In this document: one piece after another, positions 25,301 through 35,039 of the stretch
Position numbering within the stretch: the first letter of the stretch is position 1
Layout of the letters: the number at the start of each line of letters is the position of its first letter
Assembly (NCBI GenBank): GCA_900660155.1
Contig: CABFPE010000036.1
Span: 1,363,517-1,427,516 of the forward strand
Length of the DNA: 64,000 nucleotides
Source: Hofstenia miamia
Taxonomy: Eukaryota > Xenacoelomorpha > Acoela > Hofsteniidae
Direction: 5' to 3'
Program-made: the position numbers and the translations under genes
Notes under the pieces: generated by a model
Database searches by the model: none
Told to the model about the DNA's origin: nothing
The model's input: only the letters and a program-made list of their open reading frames with translations

Positions 25301-27940
25301 AATATCTTTCACACTGTAATCTTCAATGTTTTGTTGTATCACCTCTGGTTTTAATAATAGCTGCGATACGCTCCGGCATGGATCTGAAGAGTGATAAGCA
25401 GAACTCAGCAGTCACTTCACTTTCCCACACCTGCCTCACCTTTGCCTCCAAATTGTTCAGAGAGGTTGGCTGCAGCTCAGCTACTCTTTTCTTCACCATG
25501 GCCCAGCAGTTTTCGATTGGATTAAGATCAGGTGAGTTTTTAGGCAATGGCACCAAGATAGCAGTATGAGCAAGAGCACCGTCTTGTTGCAATGTGGTAC
25601 AGGAATGCGCTACTCGTGATGGCAGGAGGTGCTGCTGAAGAATTTTGAGATAATGCGCTGCATTAATTGTTGTTTTTCTTGGAACAAAGTAGAGGGGACC
25701 AGCGCGAGCACATATTGACCCCCATATGGTCGACGGCCAGTTCTTCACCCTACCGGCAGTATGGGGAGTAACTGCAGGCCGATAAACTTTCAAGCCAAAA
25801 TCATGCTGCAGATGGCGTCGGACGGTTCTAGGGTTAACTGCTTCCGGTAATTGAATGACTATGAATGATGATGATGCAGTTGGATCCTTGACTGCCAAGC
25901 GCTCGCCATTCGGTCAGTTGATGCAGTCGTGACTCTCGGTCTTCCTCTTTTCCTTGCAGAAAAAGAGCCTGTAGCTTGATGTCGGGCTAGGCATTTCTGA
26001 ACGGCACTGCGAGAGATGCCAAAGTGTTGTGCTAGCTGTTGTTGCGTGTAACCTTCTTGCCGCAAAACCGCGATTTGGCTGATAACCGTTGGAGAAGTAT
26101 CACGAGTTCGACCCATTAATAATAATAATAAGCTCAAACTATCGCAATGCAAGGCTTATATGCAGCTCGCAGGCAATGCAAACCACTCACCTACTCACAA
26201 TTTGATTGATTTATGATTTGGGGACACTGCGCTGGTACATACACTCAGACACTCGCGCAAACACAGACACTGGCGCACACACAGACACTGGTGCACACAG
26301 ACAATGGCACACACAATAATAGTGACATCCAAGTGAGGAAAGTAATTGCCACNATATCTTTCACACTGTAATCTTCAATGTTTTGTTGTATCACCTCTGG
26401 TTTTAATAATAGCTGCGATACGCTCCGGCATGGATCTGAAGAGTGATAAGCAGAACTCAGCAGTCACTTCAGTTTCCCACACCTGCCTCACCTTTGCCTC
26501 CAAAATCAGTCCGAGAGGTTGGCTGCAGCTCAGCGACTCTTTTCTTCACCATGGCCCAGCAGTTTTAGATTGGATTAAGATCAGGTGAGTTTCCAGGCCA
26601 TAGTGCCAACACGTTGACGTTATTTTTCTCCAGTCATCTTCTCACCAAGACAGCAGTATGAGCAGGAGTATCGTCTTGTTGAAATGTGGTGCAGGGAACG
26701 TGCTACTAGTGATAGCAGGAGGTGCTGCTGAAGAATTTTGAGATAATGCGCTGCATTANTTGGAACAAAGTAGAGGGGACCAGCGCGAGCACATATTGAC
26801 CCCCATATGGTCGACGGCCAGTTCTTCACCCTACCGGCAGTATGGGGAGTAACTGCAGGCCGATAAACTTTCAAGCCAAAATCATGCTGCAGATGGCGTC
26901 GGACGGTTCTAGGGTTAACTGCTTCCGGTAATTGAATGACTATGAATGATGATGATGCAGTTGGATCCTTGACTGCCAAGCGCTCGCCATTCGGTCAGTT
27001 GATGCAGTCGTGACTCTCGGTCTTCCTCTTTTCCTTGCAGAAAAAGAGCCTGTAGCTTGATGTCGGGCTAGGCATTTCTGAACGGCACTGCGAGAGATGC
27101 CAAAGTGTTGTGCTAGCTGTTGTTGCGTGTAACCTTCTTGCCGCAAAACCGCGATTTGGCTGATAACCGTTGGAGAAGTATCACGAGTTCGACCCATTAA
27201 TAATAATAATAAGCTCAAACTATCGCAATGCAAGGCTTATATGCAGCTCGCAGGCAATGCAAACCACTCACCTACTCACAATTTGATTGATTTATGATTT
27301 GGGGACACTGCGCTGGTACATACACTCAGACACTCGCGCAAACACAGACACTGGCGCACACACAGACACTGGTGCACACAGACAATGGCACACACAATAA
27401 TAGTGACATCCAAGTGAGGAAAGTAATTGCCACTCACCGCCGTGAGCCTGTTAATCGTATCCAGCAGTTTGAGATAGGTGTATTGAGGGAAAAGTGATGG
27501 TTGATAAGCATTATTTTTGATTCACAATATCCCTGCCATGTTGCCTGGCGCTGTAGTTGAGGCAGACTTTCCTCAGCGAAACGCGGAGGAAGATTTTTAT
27601 GATTCTTTTGCATGATTTCAGTGACAAAAGTTGATTTAATTACTTGAAATCTAGCTTCTACTTCAATAAAACGTGATTTTTCACAATTGTTCTAATCTAA
27701 TGTCCAGCATGGTAGATGCTCAAGATTATTATGATTGTTTTCTTAATATACATGTATTTTTCGTATTTACATATTTTAAAGGTATTAAGTATTATGAATT
27801 TCTATATACTAAAATTGATTTAGAAATTGGTGTAAAACAATTATGTTCACAATTTATTTATTTAGATTATTATGGCCAAAGAAGCGGGTGGTCCCAAGCC
27901 ACGTGGTCCTCAAGCTGCTGATGCTGGTGATGATGATTGA
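17406..27940 (+). CDS. CCT8: T-complex protein 1 subunit theta (CCT8), 11 exons
   Basis: Exons: 17406-17465, 21415-21505, 21551-21762, 22429-22627, 22724-22788, 22830-23039, 23177-23347, 23394-23481, 23572-23852, 23918-24109 and 27866-27940. They total 1644 bases, 547 aa, against 548 in human, with consistent phases throughout. The start MALHVPRAPGF and the end IIMAKEAGGPKPRG match the theta subunit closely. ATP-site features include GDGTN (residues 98-102), RGSTDHLMDDIERAIDDGVN with the catalytic Asp near 394, and VPGAGAAE, where the usual text is VPGGGATE. In the family it is one of eight subunits of the cytosolic TRiC/CCT ring that folds actin, tubulin and other proteins. Intron 1 (3.9 kb) and intron 10 (3.8 kb) are enlarged by mobile elements; the others are under 700 bases. 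The intron 7 donor (GTGGCA) is weak. An ATTAG acceptor-like site lies four bases before the ATG. Confidence 0.95.
17774..18090. mobile_element. hAT-type MITE in CCT8 intron 1
   Basis: The ends CAGGGCTTCGGAG and CTTCGAAGCCCTG are inverted and typical of non-autonomous hAT elements. The flanking 8-mers CTTACTAT and CTAACAAT agree at six positions, a decayed 8-bp target duplication. There is no coding capacity. Confidence 0.75.
18975..19840. repeat. First copy of an 866-bp repeated block
   Basis: This block, from AACAGTCTTCGC to an (AT)n run, is repeated with no difference I can find at 20517-21382 (offset 1542). The second copy starts right after a single N. The block contains a hairpin with a 15-bp perfect stem (19128-19142 with 19157-19171, arm GACCCGACTCGAAAT). 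It is non-coding CCT8 intron sequence. Confidence 0.85.
19960..20184 (-). mobile_element. 5'-truncated Penelope-like 3' end
   Basis: This repeats 13615-13840 with few differences: the 3' non-coding part and the last codons (SLASKLKTTSTTF) of the same Penelope-like family, then it stops. It sits between the two copies of the 866-bp block in CCT8 intron 1. Confidence 0.75.
20150..20402. repeat. Two degenerate direct repeat units
   Basis: A unit starting GTAGATGTAG, followed by GAAGCTAATGA and GATCCAAGCATT (20154-20231), recurs at 20322-20402 with scattered changes. The first unit overlaps the Penelope-like 3' end. Confidence 0.55.
20516..20516. other. Single N at an assembly join
   Basis: The N falls exactly at the start of the second copy of the 866-bp block. 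Comparable single Ns stand at 26353, 26759, 28222 and 30669. Confidence 0.9.
20517..21382. repeat. Second copy of the 866-bp block
   Basis: Matches 18975-19840. After its (AT)n run it continues into CCT8 exon 2, whereas the first copy continues into Penelope-like sequence. The identity and the N at its edge point to a duplicated haplotype or contig end. Confidence 0.85.
24867..25177. mobile_element. hAT-type MITE in CCT8 intron 10
   Basis: Starts CAGGGCTTTCGAGT and ends ACTCGAAAACCCTG, an inverted pair. Flanks ATTGGATC and TTTGAATC match at six of eight bases, consistent with an old 8-bp target duplication. The interior is rich in TCGAGTT words and non-coding. Confidence 0.7.
25323..26152 (-). 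pseudogene. Tc1-family transposase, inactive
   Basis: The N-terminal part (26152 back to 25859) has the paired-like HTH: GYTQQQLAQHFGISRSAVQ, then KRGRPR. After a frame change the second part (25898-25323) has PRTVRRHL, LQQDGALAHTA (second catalytic Asp) and KNSPDLNPIENCW (third, Glu). The block that normally holds the first catalytic Asp (WSDES-type) is missing between VYRPAVT and the WG region, so this copy is internally deleted as well as frame-shifted. Family role: DDE cut-and-paste transposition. Confidence 0.85.
26620..27233 (-). pseudogene. Second Tc1 transposase copy across an N
   Basis: Same HTH half as the neighbouring copy (27233-26940), followed by part of the catalytic half, which is cut at the N at 26759 and goes on into diverged sequence with a poorly conserved 3' end. 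Best read as a mosaic of two Tc1 copies joined by the assembler. Confidence 0.7.
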
Positions 27941-28180
27941 ATAGATTGATTCTAATTGTTCTCACTGATGTTAGATCTAGCAAATTTAAGTTTAGTTCAA
28001 CGTTTATTTAATCCTCTTCCTTGACGTTTTAAAGGATGTTTACAATACTTACAATTTTATAAATCTATGTACCTCATTTTGAGAAAAGTTACCCCTAATG
28101 CTTATCAAAATTTGATTCATTTAGATAGCGGAAAAGCAGAATTTTATGAAAACTTAACTAATTGGATCGTGACAAATTTG
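27941..28180. other. CCT8 3' flank
   Basis: AT-rich sequence after the CCT8 stop codon. It should hold the 3' UTR. No other coding segment seen. Confidence 0.5.
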
Positions 28181-28184
28181 AACT

Positions 28185-28221
<37 letters not shown>

Positions 28222-28227
28222 NATATA

Positions 28228-28310
28228 ACTCGCTCTCTGTATATGGAAATAAGGACAAAAGTTTACTGAGCGCGAGTTGAGTGCTTATTCCCATAGTACA
28301 GAGAGCGAAT
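28228..28310. repeat. Left-end hairpin of the iterated motif
   Basis: Arm 28228-28252 (ACTCGCTCTCTGTATATGG and on) pairs with 28284-28310 (ending CAGAGAGCGAAT), with another motif copy, TTTACTGAGCGCGAG, in the loop. Further copies are at 28443-28467 (inverted) and 28472-28490 (direct). Confidence 0.7.
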
Positions 28311-28837
28311 TTCAACCCCAATGTGGAAACAATTTTTTTTCCAAAACTTTTTATAAAAGATATTTTTGTACATTAAAACGACATTAAAAATGATAAAAAA
28401 AATTTTTTTTACTAACTTTAATTTTTTCAGAAAAAAACTCACTTTAGATATATCTCGCTATTTGTACAATATTTTACTGAGAGCGATATATATATATATA
28501 TAACTGCAAAATGCAGCAATTCAAAAATGCATTGGCTAGGCCTACAATTAATTAAAGCTTAATATTACATTTGTAATTCTGTTAAATTTTCTCAATTGTA
28601 AGTTATCACTGCAGAATTTCCACAAATATGCCGACAATATGTCTGAAGCATGTGTAACCATTGATTGATTGCAGCTGACCCTCTGTCAATCAAGAAATAA
28701 TCAATACTGACTAATATGATGTCATATACTACTTTTTGATGCTGAGTAATTATTAATGGAATATAAGATTTCAACAATTCTATTGGCTTACGTATGCATA
28801 AATATAATGCAATTTAAAAATCAAGTTCAGTATAGCA

Positions 28838-30199
28838 ATGGATTTCAGTGATATAGACGAAGGTGAATACATTAACTGTTTGACGGAGACTGAGCAGAAG
28901 CGACAAAGTATTCGTAAAAAATTAATGCAAAGAGCTAGAAGAATATCTAAATTCAAAAGAAACGCAAAGAAACAACTGTTTCGTACTCCTACTGATCAAA
29001 TTTCAGAAACGCCTAAAGCTAGAAGAAGGCCCAAACGTAATGATGGAAGAAGAAAACAATCCTCACCCAAAGAATATTTAATTTGTAAAAAAAAGTTATT
29101 ATGGGTAGACCGCGTGATCATCTCCGTTTTGGCCATAAAGACATTTCCTTGAAATGCTAGACTTTTATCGCACAGTCTTGTAGTCGAATATACCAATGTT
29201 CACATTGCTTGAGAAGGTTTACCAACAAAACCCGTCATGGTGTAACTCATCCTGTTGTGAGGATCAAGAAAGAAAACCTTGAAAATTTCCCAAAAGAAAT
29301 CAGTAAAGACCACCATCCAAGCCAAGACGCTTTTGAAATTGTTAAAAACTTTTCTAGTCATTTTGAAAAAGTAAAAACTAGGACCGGAGCACAGAAGAAA
29401 TCTACCAAAAACTTCATTGATCTTTTTAGAGAGACTTTTTGATAAATCTCAAAAATTGAAAAATGTTGATGCTTCACTAGATGAGATCAATATCCTCAAC
29501 AATGAGAAAAAACTGGATCCCTCAACAACAGTACATTTACTGATTGTTGTAACTTCCTTTGTTGAATATGTAAGCCAAAGATACCGTAAACTGAAAATTC
29601 GTTTGGATTTTTGGAAGTCCAATATTAAGGAAGTAAAGAGCAGGGGTTGGAAAAAATTAATTTGGTTAAATTAATTAATTGCTGCATTCGACCAATTCCA
29701 ATTAATTGATGAGTAGCCAATTAATTGCTATTGATTAATTTTTAAGTTGCCAATTATCAATTAATTAATTAATTGACAAAGAACGAATTAATTGCTAGCT
29801 CTCCAATTAATTTTTTCCAACCCCTGGTAAAGAGAGGCTACAGTATTGATACTTTAAGACGAAAGTTTGAAAAACAACAGAAAATGTTTAGCAACCCACT
29901 TATGTATTTGGAAGTTTCAAAAATACAATTGAAACAGCCATGCCATTTAAAATTTGAAAATTATGGATGATCATTTTAACTGGGTCAATTAGTTTGATAT
30001 TGGTTCTAATTCTATCAGAAAATTTTGGGATAATTATTTCGCAGAGCATCAACATGAATTTAAGAGTGGAATTGAAAGGGCTCATTTTACACAAACGGGT
30101 CACTCTAAAGAAACCGCTCAAAACCATTACATTAAGAAGTCCGGTGGAGAAAACTTTAAATTACTCACAAACTTTTATAAGAACATTTTAGATTTATAA
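28838..30199 (+). pseudogene. Zinc-finger plus tyrosine-recombinase-like protein, broken
   Basis: Visible parts in order: a Lys/Arg-rich start (MDFSDIDEGEYINC, then RRPKRNDGRRKQ); a C2H2-like finger around 29197-29250 (YQCSHCLRRFTNKTRHGVTH); a helical, charged region that resembles the N-terminal core-binding domain of tyrosine recombinases (GAQKKSTKNFIDLFRETF); and a C-terminus at 30000-30199 with TQTGHSKETAQNHYIKKSG, which fits the G-H-S-x-x-T-x-x-x-Y end box of tyrosine recombinases. Several frame changes and a MITE insertion show it is not functional. The Arg and first His of the active site were not located, so the assignment is tentative. Confidence 0.4.
29641..29826. mobile_element. 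Palindromic hAT MITE with perfect 8-bp target duplication
   Basis: Ends CAGGGGTTGGAAAAAATTAA and its inverse (TTTTTTCCAACCCCTG). The 8-mer GTAAAGAG stands directly on both sides (29633-29640 and 29827-29834). The interior is built of AATTAATTGC-like words and is nearly self-complementary. It split the recombinase-like gene. Confidence 0.92.
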
Positions 30200-30276
30200 T
30201 TTTTTTTGAAAAATTGTGAATGTATTTTGAATTCTCATAATCAAAAAAAAGTTACTACTACTTATGTTCATGAATG

Positions 30277-30386
30277 TTTACTGGGAGCGAGATATGTCTA
30301 TGAATTTACTGAGCGCGAGATATATCTAAATTTTTTACCAATAGCGAGATATATCTAAATCGGGTTTACAGAGAGCGAGATATATA
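30277..30386 (+). repeat. Right-end array of four GCGAGATATATCT units
   Basis: Four direct units: TTTACTGGGAGCGAGATATG (30278), TTTACTGAGCGCGAGATATA (30305), TTACCAATAGCGAGATATAT (30335) and TTTACAGAGAGCGAGATATA (30364). Spacing is about 27 to 30 bases. The core GAGATATATCT is nearly palindromic, as for a dimer-binding site. Confidence 0.75.
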
Positions 30387-30400
30387 TATATATATATATA

Positions 30401-30660
30401 GCTGTATTGTTCAATGAAGCCTCCGGTTGCCATCCTTACTGCCATGTTCGGCTAATTGCTCATAGCCAGGTCCGTCCAATGAAGACAAGTCATGGATGTG
30501 AGCAAAAGACACGTCGACGTTTAGTGAATGAAGTTGAAATCATTATTGAAAATCATTTTCGTTCCGATTACAGTAGCGTTTTCGGATGGTATCATGTGAA
30601 ATTTGTCCCACCTGAGGCTAATTCTCTCGATAACATGTAAGAAGAAGAAAAATCTATATT
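30401..30660 (+). other. Unassigned coding-like stretch
   Basis: A plus-strand frame (30407-30640) gives a reasonable protein composition (for example HGCEQKTRRRLVNEVEIIIE and SVFGWYHVKFVPPEANS). I do not recognise it. An N at 30669 ends the context. Confidence 0.25.
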
Positions 30661-30669
30661 CAGAAATTN

Positions 30670-31145
30670 TGAAGTTCTACTCTCCTGCGAAGACAAGTGA
30701 AATCTATCAAACCTGGCACATCATCACTAATCATTGGAAGCAGCATTCTAAAATATGTCAGCTCACATAATCTTTTATATAATCAAACCACTTCAATCCA
30801 TTCTTATCCTGGTCACATCTCTAGGCTTCTTGCTGAAAAGATCTCACAATATCCAAAATTTCACGTCAATTCTGTCATTCTAAACACTGGTCTAATCGAT
30901 GCAATACGCTCCACTGATGTTCGAACATTCAAATCAAGTATCAATCACCTAGTTGAACTGATTCGTCTCAAATTCTCACCACGCTTCATCTACTTCTTGG
31001 AAATCACTCATGCCTGCAAACCTTCAATATTACAACGAAATCACATCATTGCCGAATTCAACGAAGTCCTATCGTGTATGTCGTCAAGCAACTTCAACGT
31101 CATCCCTGTCTTCAAAAAATTCTTATCGTCACGAAGAACTGTCAA
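30670..31145 (+). mobile_element. LINE ORF1 fragment with SGNH esterase-like domain
   Basis: The plus strand encodes SSLIIGSSILKYV, HSYPGHISRLLAEKI and VNSVILNTGLIDAIRS, the first blocks of an SGNH hydrolase fold as found in ORF1 of CR1/L2-type LINEs. It is cut off by the run of Ns at 31146. Confidence 0.6.
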
Positions 31146-31199
31146 NNNNNNNNNNNNNNNNNNNNNNNNNNNNNNNNNNNNNNNNNNNNNNNNNNNNNN
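31146..31199. other. Assembly gap (54 N)
   Basis: A run of 54 Ns separates a plus-strand LINE ORF1 piece from a minus-strand LINE RT piece. Confidence 0.99.
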
Positions 31200-32310
31200 G
31201 GTTGAATTATGTGTGTTCTTTTATTTTGTTTATTGACTAATTTTGCAGCAAGAAAGTCATTTTTGTAGTATGGGAAAGTATTGTTAACTATTTTGAAGAA
31301 CGTCGTTAAGACATTTATATGGATGTAACATTGCGGATGTAAAAATAATTTTGAAATTTTTCTATATTCATTATTCTTATTAAAGCTATGATTATTTACT
31401 GCTACTTTAATAGCCCAATTTAGTTGCACTTGGAATTTCCTGAGAAATTGTTGGTTTATATCTGTGTAGAGTACATTGGCATAGTTAAAATGACTTAATA
31501 TTAGAGCATATATTAATTGAATTTTTGCTTTAGTTGGAAGTTTTTGAGAAAATAAGTTAATTGCTTTAATCAATATGGCCATTTTTCTAATAACATGATT
31601 TAGTTGCTCTTCAAAATTTAGATGTATGTCAAAAATTATTCCGAGGTACTTAAAAGACTCAACCTGTTTTATTTGAATGCCGTTGAAATTAAGTTTGTAT
31701 CTTGAAGTATCATAAGATTTAGTTTTTGATTTAACAATACAGAATTGAGTTTTTAGTGGATTTACTCTTAGTTTTATAGAGGCAAAATATTTAGCAAGAG
31801 AAGCACAGTTTTTTTCAAAAGTTTGAACCGCTTTTTCGGGCATTAAGTCGTTTCTTCCTATTGTAATGAGAATTCTCTTTACATTGTTCGATTCGAGATA
31901 AAACGGAATTAAATCAGCTGTCTTCAATGGTGAATGAACACATGTAGCAGTTCTTAGTAAGCCCGGAGCCTTTCAGATGACGGTACATTGATGATCCGAT
32001 GGCAAGAAATTCAGCTTCTGCTCTCAAGTGTTTCGGCCGTTGTATCTTCTTTTGTGTTTGAGACGGCACATGATTTATTTCTGGGTTACTTGAGTAGTTT
32101 TTTTTGGGGGTTTAGAAAGGGTTTTTTTTATGGGTGCTAGCATGTTTAAAAGGGTAAATTGTTTATCTCTGCCCAGATTTTTTAGAGGGGCTAAATTTTT
32201 TCTTTTTGGTTAACTCCTCTTCAGGTAACTCAATGAACGACGTAGCGTTTAAGCGTGGTAAGCACAGCGCGCTCGCAAGGACCGACTGCTCGCGGTGAAA
32301 GCATCGGTAA
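31200..32310 (-). mobile_element. CR1/L2-like LINE, copy A, internally deleted
   Basis: On the minus strand, part of ORF1 (RILITIGRNDLM, SGNH-type) runs directly into the thumb and C-terminal part of a reverse transcriptase (LKTQFCIVKSK, QVESFKYLGIIFD, LILSHFNYANVLY, LFLHPQCYIHINVLTTF). ORF1 start, endonuclease and RT catalytic core are missing. The ORF1 side matches 38200-38640 of copy B and the C-terminus matches 42290-42500, so the two are one family. Confidence 0.8.
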
Positions 32311-33904
32311 TTATTGATACAATCGGTAGAATATTGATACAAGAAACCTGCACAAGTACCGAATATTTTGTATCGGTATTGCAGTAAAAGATGTGAACGA
32401 AATTAAAATTTTATCTGCCACTATTATTTTAGGTAGTCTGGATAATCAACGTCAGTTTATTTCGTCATGAATGGGTGTGTGCCCCTAAACTTACGGTTAG
32501 ACTACGTGATCAAAAAGAGTTACCAAATCACGTCACATTGCTAATAATCTCGGTGGTTACACGTGCGATTTTACCAAAATATGACAGATCACAGTTTAAC
32601 AGTAGCCTAAAGCTACGGATAGACTGACTGATCACAAGTCCAATTAGAAAACTGCATCACCAGTAAGTGGAGCTGCAATGCCATTACAATTGTTGTGACG
32701 AAAACTGGTTTTCATTCACATTAGAGTGATTACATGAGGTGATTTGTGACGAGGACGCAATGTTTTCGTAAAGAAATACCTAGGATGTCTGACTGTAGCA
32801 AATGAATCTTTAAATTTGTGCTCAAATGCACAATTATTAATAAATTTGAAATCGTGTGATCTGTAAATAAATATTTTAAAAAATTGAGACACACATTTAT
32901 GACAATATCAGGAAATGCAAAACCGTCATATTTGATGAGTGCATGACATCAATATTAAGGAAACTTTCATTTTTATTTATACAGTTCTTGGCAGAAAGGC
33001 GATTCAGAATTAGGGCGCTGCGAAGATTTTAAATTGAATTCGAATTTAGAAATTTCTGGTTAAGGTTTTTCAACAAAATTAAGTAAGCAGATAACTCCAG
33101 AGATACCGATTATTGTATGGCGTGTTAGCATTGATGATATGTTAGTTTCAACATATTTTGCAACTAGCTAGAAGTGGCGCGGACATTCTAAATTTTTTAA
33201 ATAGATTATTATTAATTTTGAACAAATGTGCTACCCAATTTGAAAAAGATCTAAGACGTTAAGTAATAGAAGTTAATGACTGTTTCCTCTATCAGAAACA
33301 ACAACAAACTTTTGTTGTAAAACGGATAAAACATCTATTTAAGAAAAGAGCCGATATGGAAATAGATTACGCCAGAGGCCATCTCACGTAGTCGGTTCTT
33401 TGTGAAGTGAGCGTTCATGTAGGGTATCTCGCAGTACATGGTTCTCAGAAGTCAGTATCTGCTAAAAATAAGTCGACTATCAACTTCGGCGATGATCTCA
33501 ATGGGAGTATAATTCGATATAATCTCAAAGCGATGACTTTTTGCTGAACTTTATAAGAGCAGCGAGAGGGATTTCGAGGGCATAACTAATGCATTATAGT
33601 GTCTACAACTCATTTTGGCTAAATCCAAGGTGTCTCAATTTCAGCAGTAAATACAATTTACTAGTAGCTTGTTAGCCATGGTCTTGATATGATAGAGAAA
33701 ATGGAAGTGCCTTGTCAAAGTACCCATCAATAAATGGAAATAGAGAATTCCGCTAAGTACTGCAATTGTGAGAAAATTTCATCGCTTTGAGGGATATCTA
33801 AAATTCAACAGATTTGTAATTTTTGCAAAGTGATTTTTAGGCAAAATCTGCACCAGATTGTTCAAACAACCAAAATATGGACAGCCTTCTAAACATGTTC
33901 GAAT
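32311..33904. other. No recognisable feature
   Basis: I find no conserved coding stretch. Two similar words, ACGGTTAGACTACGTGATCA (about 32500) and ACGGATAGACTGACTGATCA (about 32614), hint at an old direct repeat. Confidence 0.4.
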
Positions 33905-34790
33905 GATAATAATAATAATGAGCTTTAATTAAGCTTACAATACAATAAACTACTCTTCAAACTACAAAACTAAAATAAAAATGATTTATAACACGAGAAA
34001 TATCGATCTGGGAATATGGTCTTTGATATGAATAATTTCGGTGGATTGTTTTTTCTTAATTTTAATGTAGTGTATTCAGTTCTTTTGCTAATGAATTTTT
34101 TTAGTGGATGCTTTTGAGAGTATTCAATGTGTTGATGTAATGCTTTGTTTTTTCCTTAATGATATTAAAAATATTTAATTTTTCAGTAATAAGTTTATAT
34201 AAGTAAATAATAGAATTAACTAGGGAATTAAATACAATTTCAGTTTCATCTTGATTTAAAACTCTTTTTACTTTAGTATATAGAAATTACTCATTGATCT
34301 TTTATAAACTTGAGCAATTGTTTTTTTAAATGAAAGCTTGTTATTTATGGTAAATCCAATATATTTCATTGTTGTTACTGAGGAATAGCAATCAATTTTA
34401 ATATATTATCAACAAATTTTCTCTTCAATGACAATCATTTCCAGCTACTTTCTATAATTTCAAATTTGTTTTCTTCATTCCAACATTTGATCCTATCATT
34501 AATTTAATGTATTAAGTCTAAATTTTCAAAACTTGGAAGACAAATCAGTGTATCATCAGCATACTTAATAATAAAACCATTTGTAATATTTAAAGAGTTA
34601 CAATTTAAAGAATCAATACATATATTGAACAGAACTGAGCCACAAACGGAACTTTGGAAAACACCTTTGTTGATCTCTCCCATATCCGAAAGTCTGTTAT
34701 TATGTTTACCATTTGTTGTCTATTCCCAATAAAACTATCAAGCCAATTAATGATGTACGGATTTAAATTTCTTTTCTTGATAATTACTTA
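33905..34790 (-). mobile_element. LINE RT fragment with ATT-repeat tail
   Basis: On the minus strand around 34530-34690 there are GVFQSSVCGSVLFN and IIKYADDTLICLPSF, the RT motifs before and at the catalytic YADD. The low end finishes in an (ATT)n tail near 33905, a LINE-type 3' end. Heavily decayed. Confidence 0.65.
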
Positions 34791-34794
34791 AAAG

Positions 34795-34945
34795 TAAATC
34801 CGCGATCACATAAGTTTATTTGTAGCAGTCTTTCCTATCCTAGTTTTCACCGAGCAGCCTCTAATTGGAATGATTTAGAAAATAAGATAATAGAAAAAAA
34901 ATTTAAAATCGTACTTTTACATCTACAAAATACAATCTGAGACAC
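34795..34945 (+). mobile_element. LINE RT C-terminal scrap
   Basis: The plus strand gives RSHKFICSSLSYPSFHRAA, then SNWNDLENKI: the usual C-terminal end of a LINE RT protein. Opposite in orientation to both neighbours. A (CA)n run follows at about 34987-35009. Confidence 0.55.
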
Positions 34946-35039
34946 AAACATGCTAAACACATTTACTGGTTTTTACACTGAGCGCACCACACACACACAC
35001 ACACACACATTTGTTCTATATTTATTTTATTATTAATTT

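Larger units (their letters stand above)
25199..27697 (-). mobile_element. Tc1/mariner element with about 79-bp inverted ends
   Basis: The left end 25199-25277 (GATTAGAACAATTG and onward to AAATCAACTTTTGTCACTG) is matched in inverted orientation by 27620-27697. A TA stands outside each end (25197-25198 and 27698-27699), the Tc1 target duplication. Between the ends the transposase region appears twice, split by single Ns at 26353 and 26759: 26760-27433 repeats 25679-26352, while 26354-26758 is a diverged version of the left half. The element sits in CCT8 intron 10. The second transposase copy is probably an assembly product. Confidence 0.85.
28183..30400 (+). mobile_element. Decayed element with recombinase-like gene and iterated end motifs
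   Basis: Both ends are (AT)n runs continuing into an inverted ATATCTCGCTCTCTGTA-like word (left about 28213-28243, with an N at 28222; right about 30364-30400, read on the minus strand). Inside each end is a set of related motifs around GCGAGATATATCT: at least four on the left and four on the right. The middle (28838-30199) is a broken plus-strand gene with a C2H2-like finger and a tyrosine-recombinase-like C-terminus. A hAT MITE interrupts it. I infer a single DNA element of about 2.2 kb; I do not recognise the family. Crypton-type elements also encode tyrosine recombinases but lack inverted ends. Confidence 0.45.

Noticed and set aside
26238-26320. CRISPR-like spacing of ACACAGACACTGG words
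   Set aside because: It is a degenerate CA-rich minisatellite in the end region of the Tc1 element.
34987-35009. (CA)n run as a regulatory Z-DNA site
   Set aside because: It is a short simple repeat among LINE scraps with no gene nearby that it could serve.
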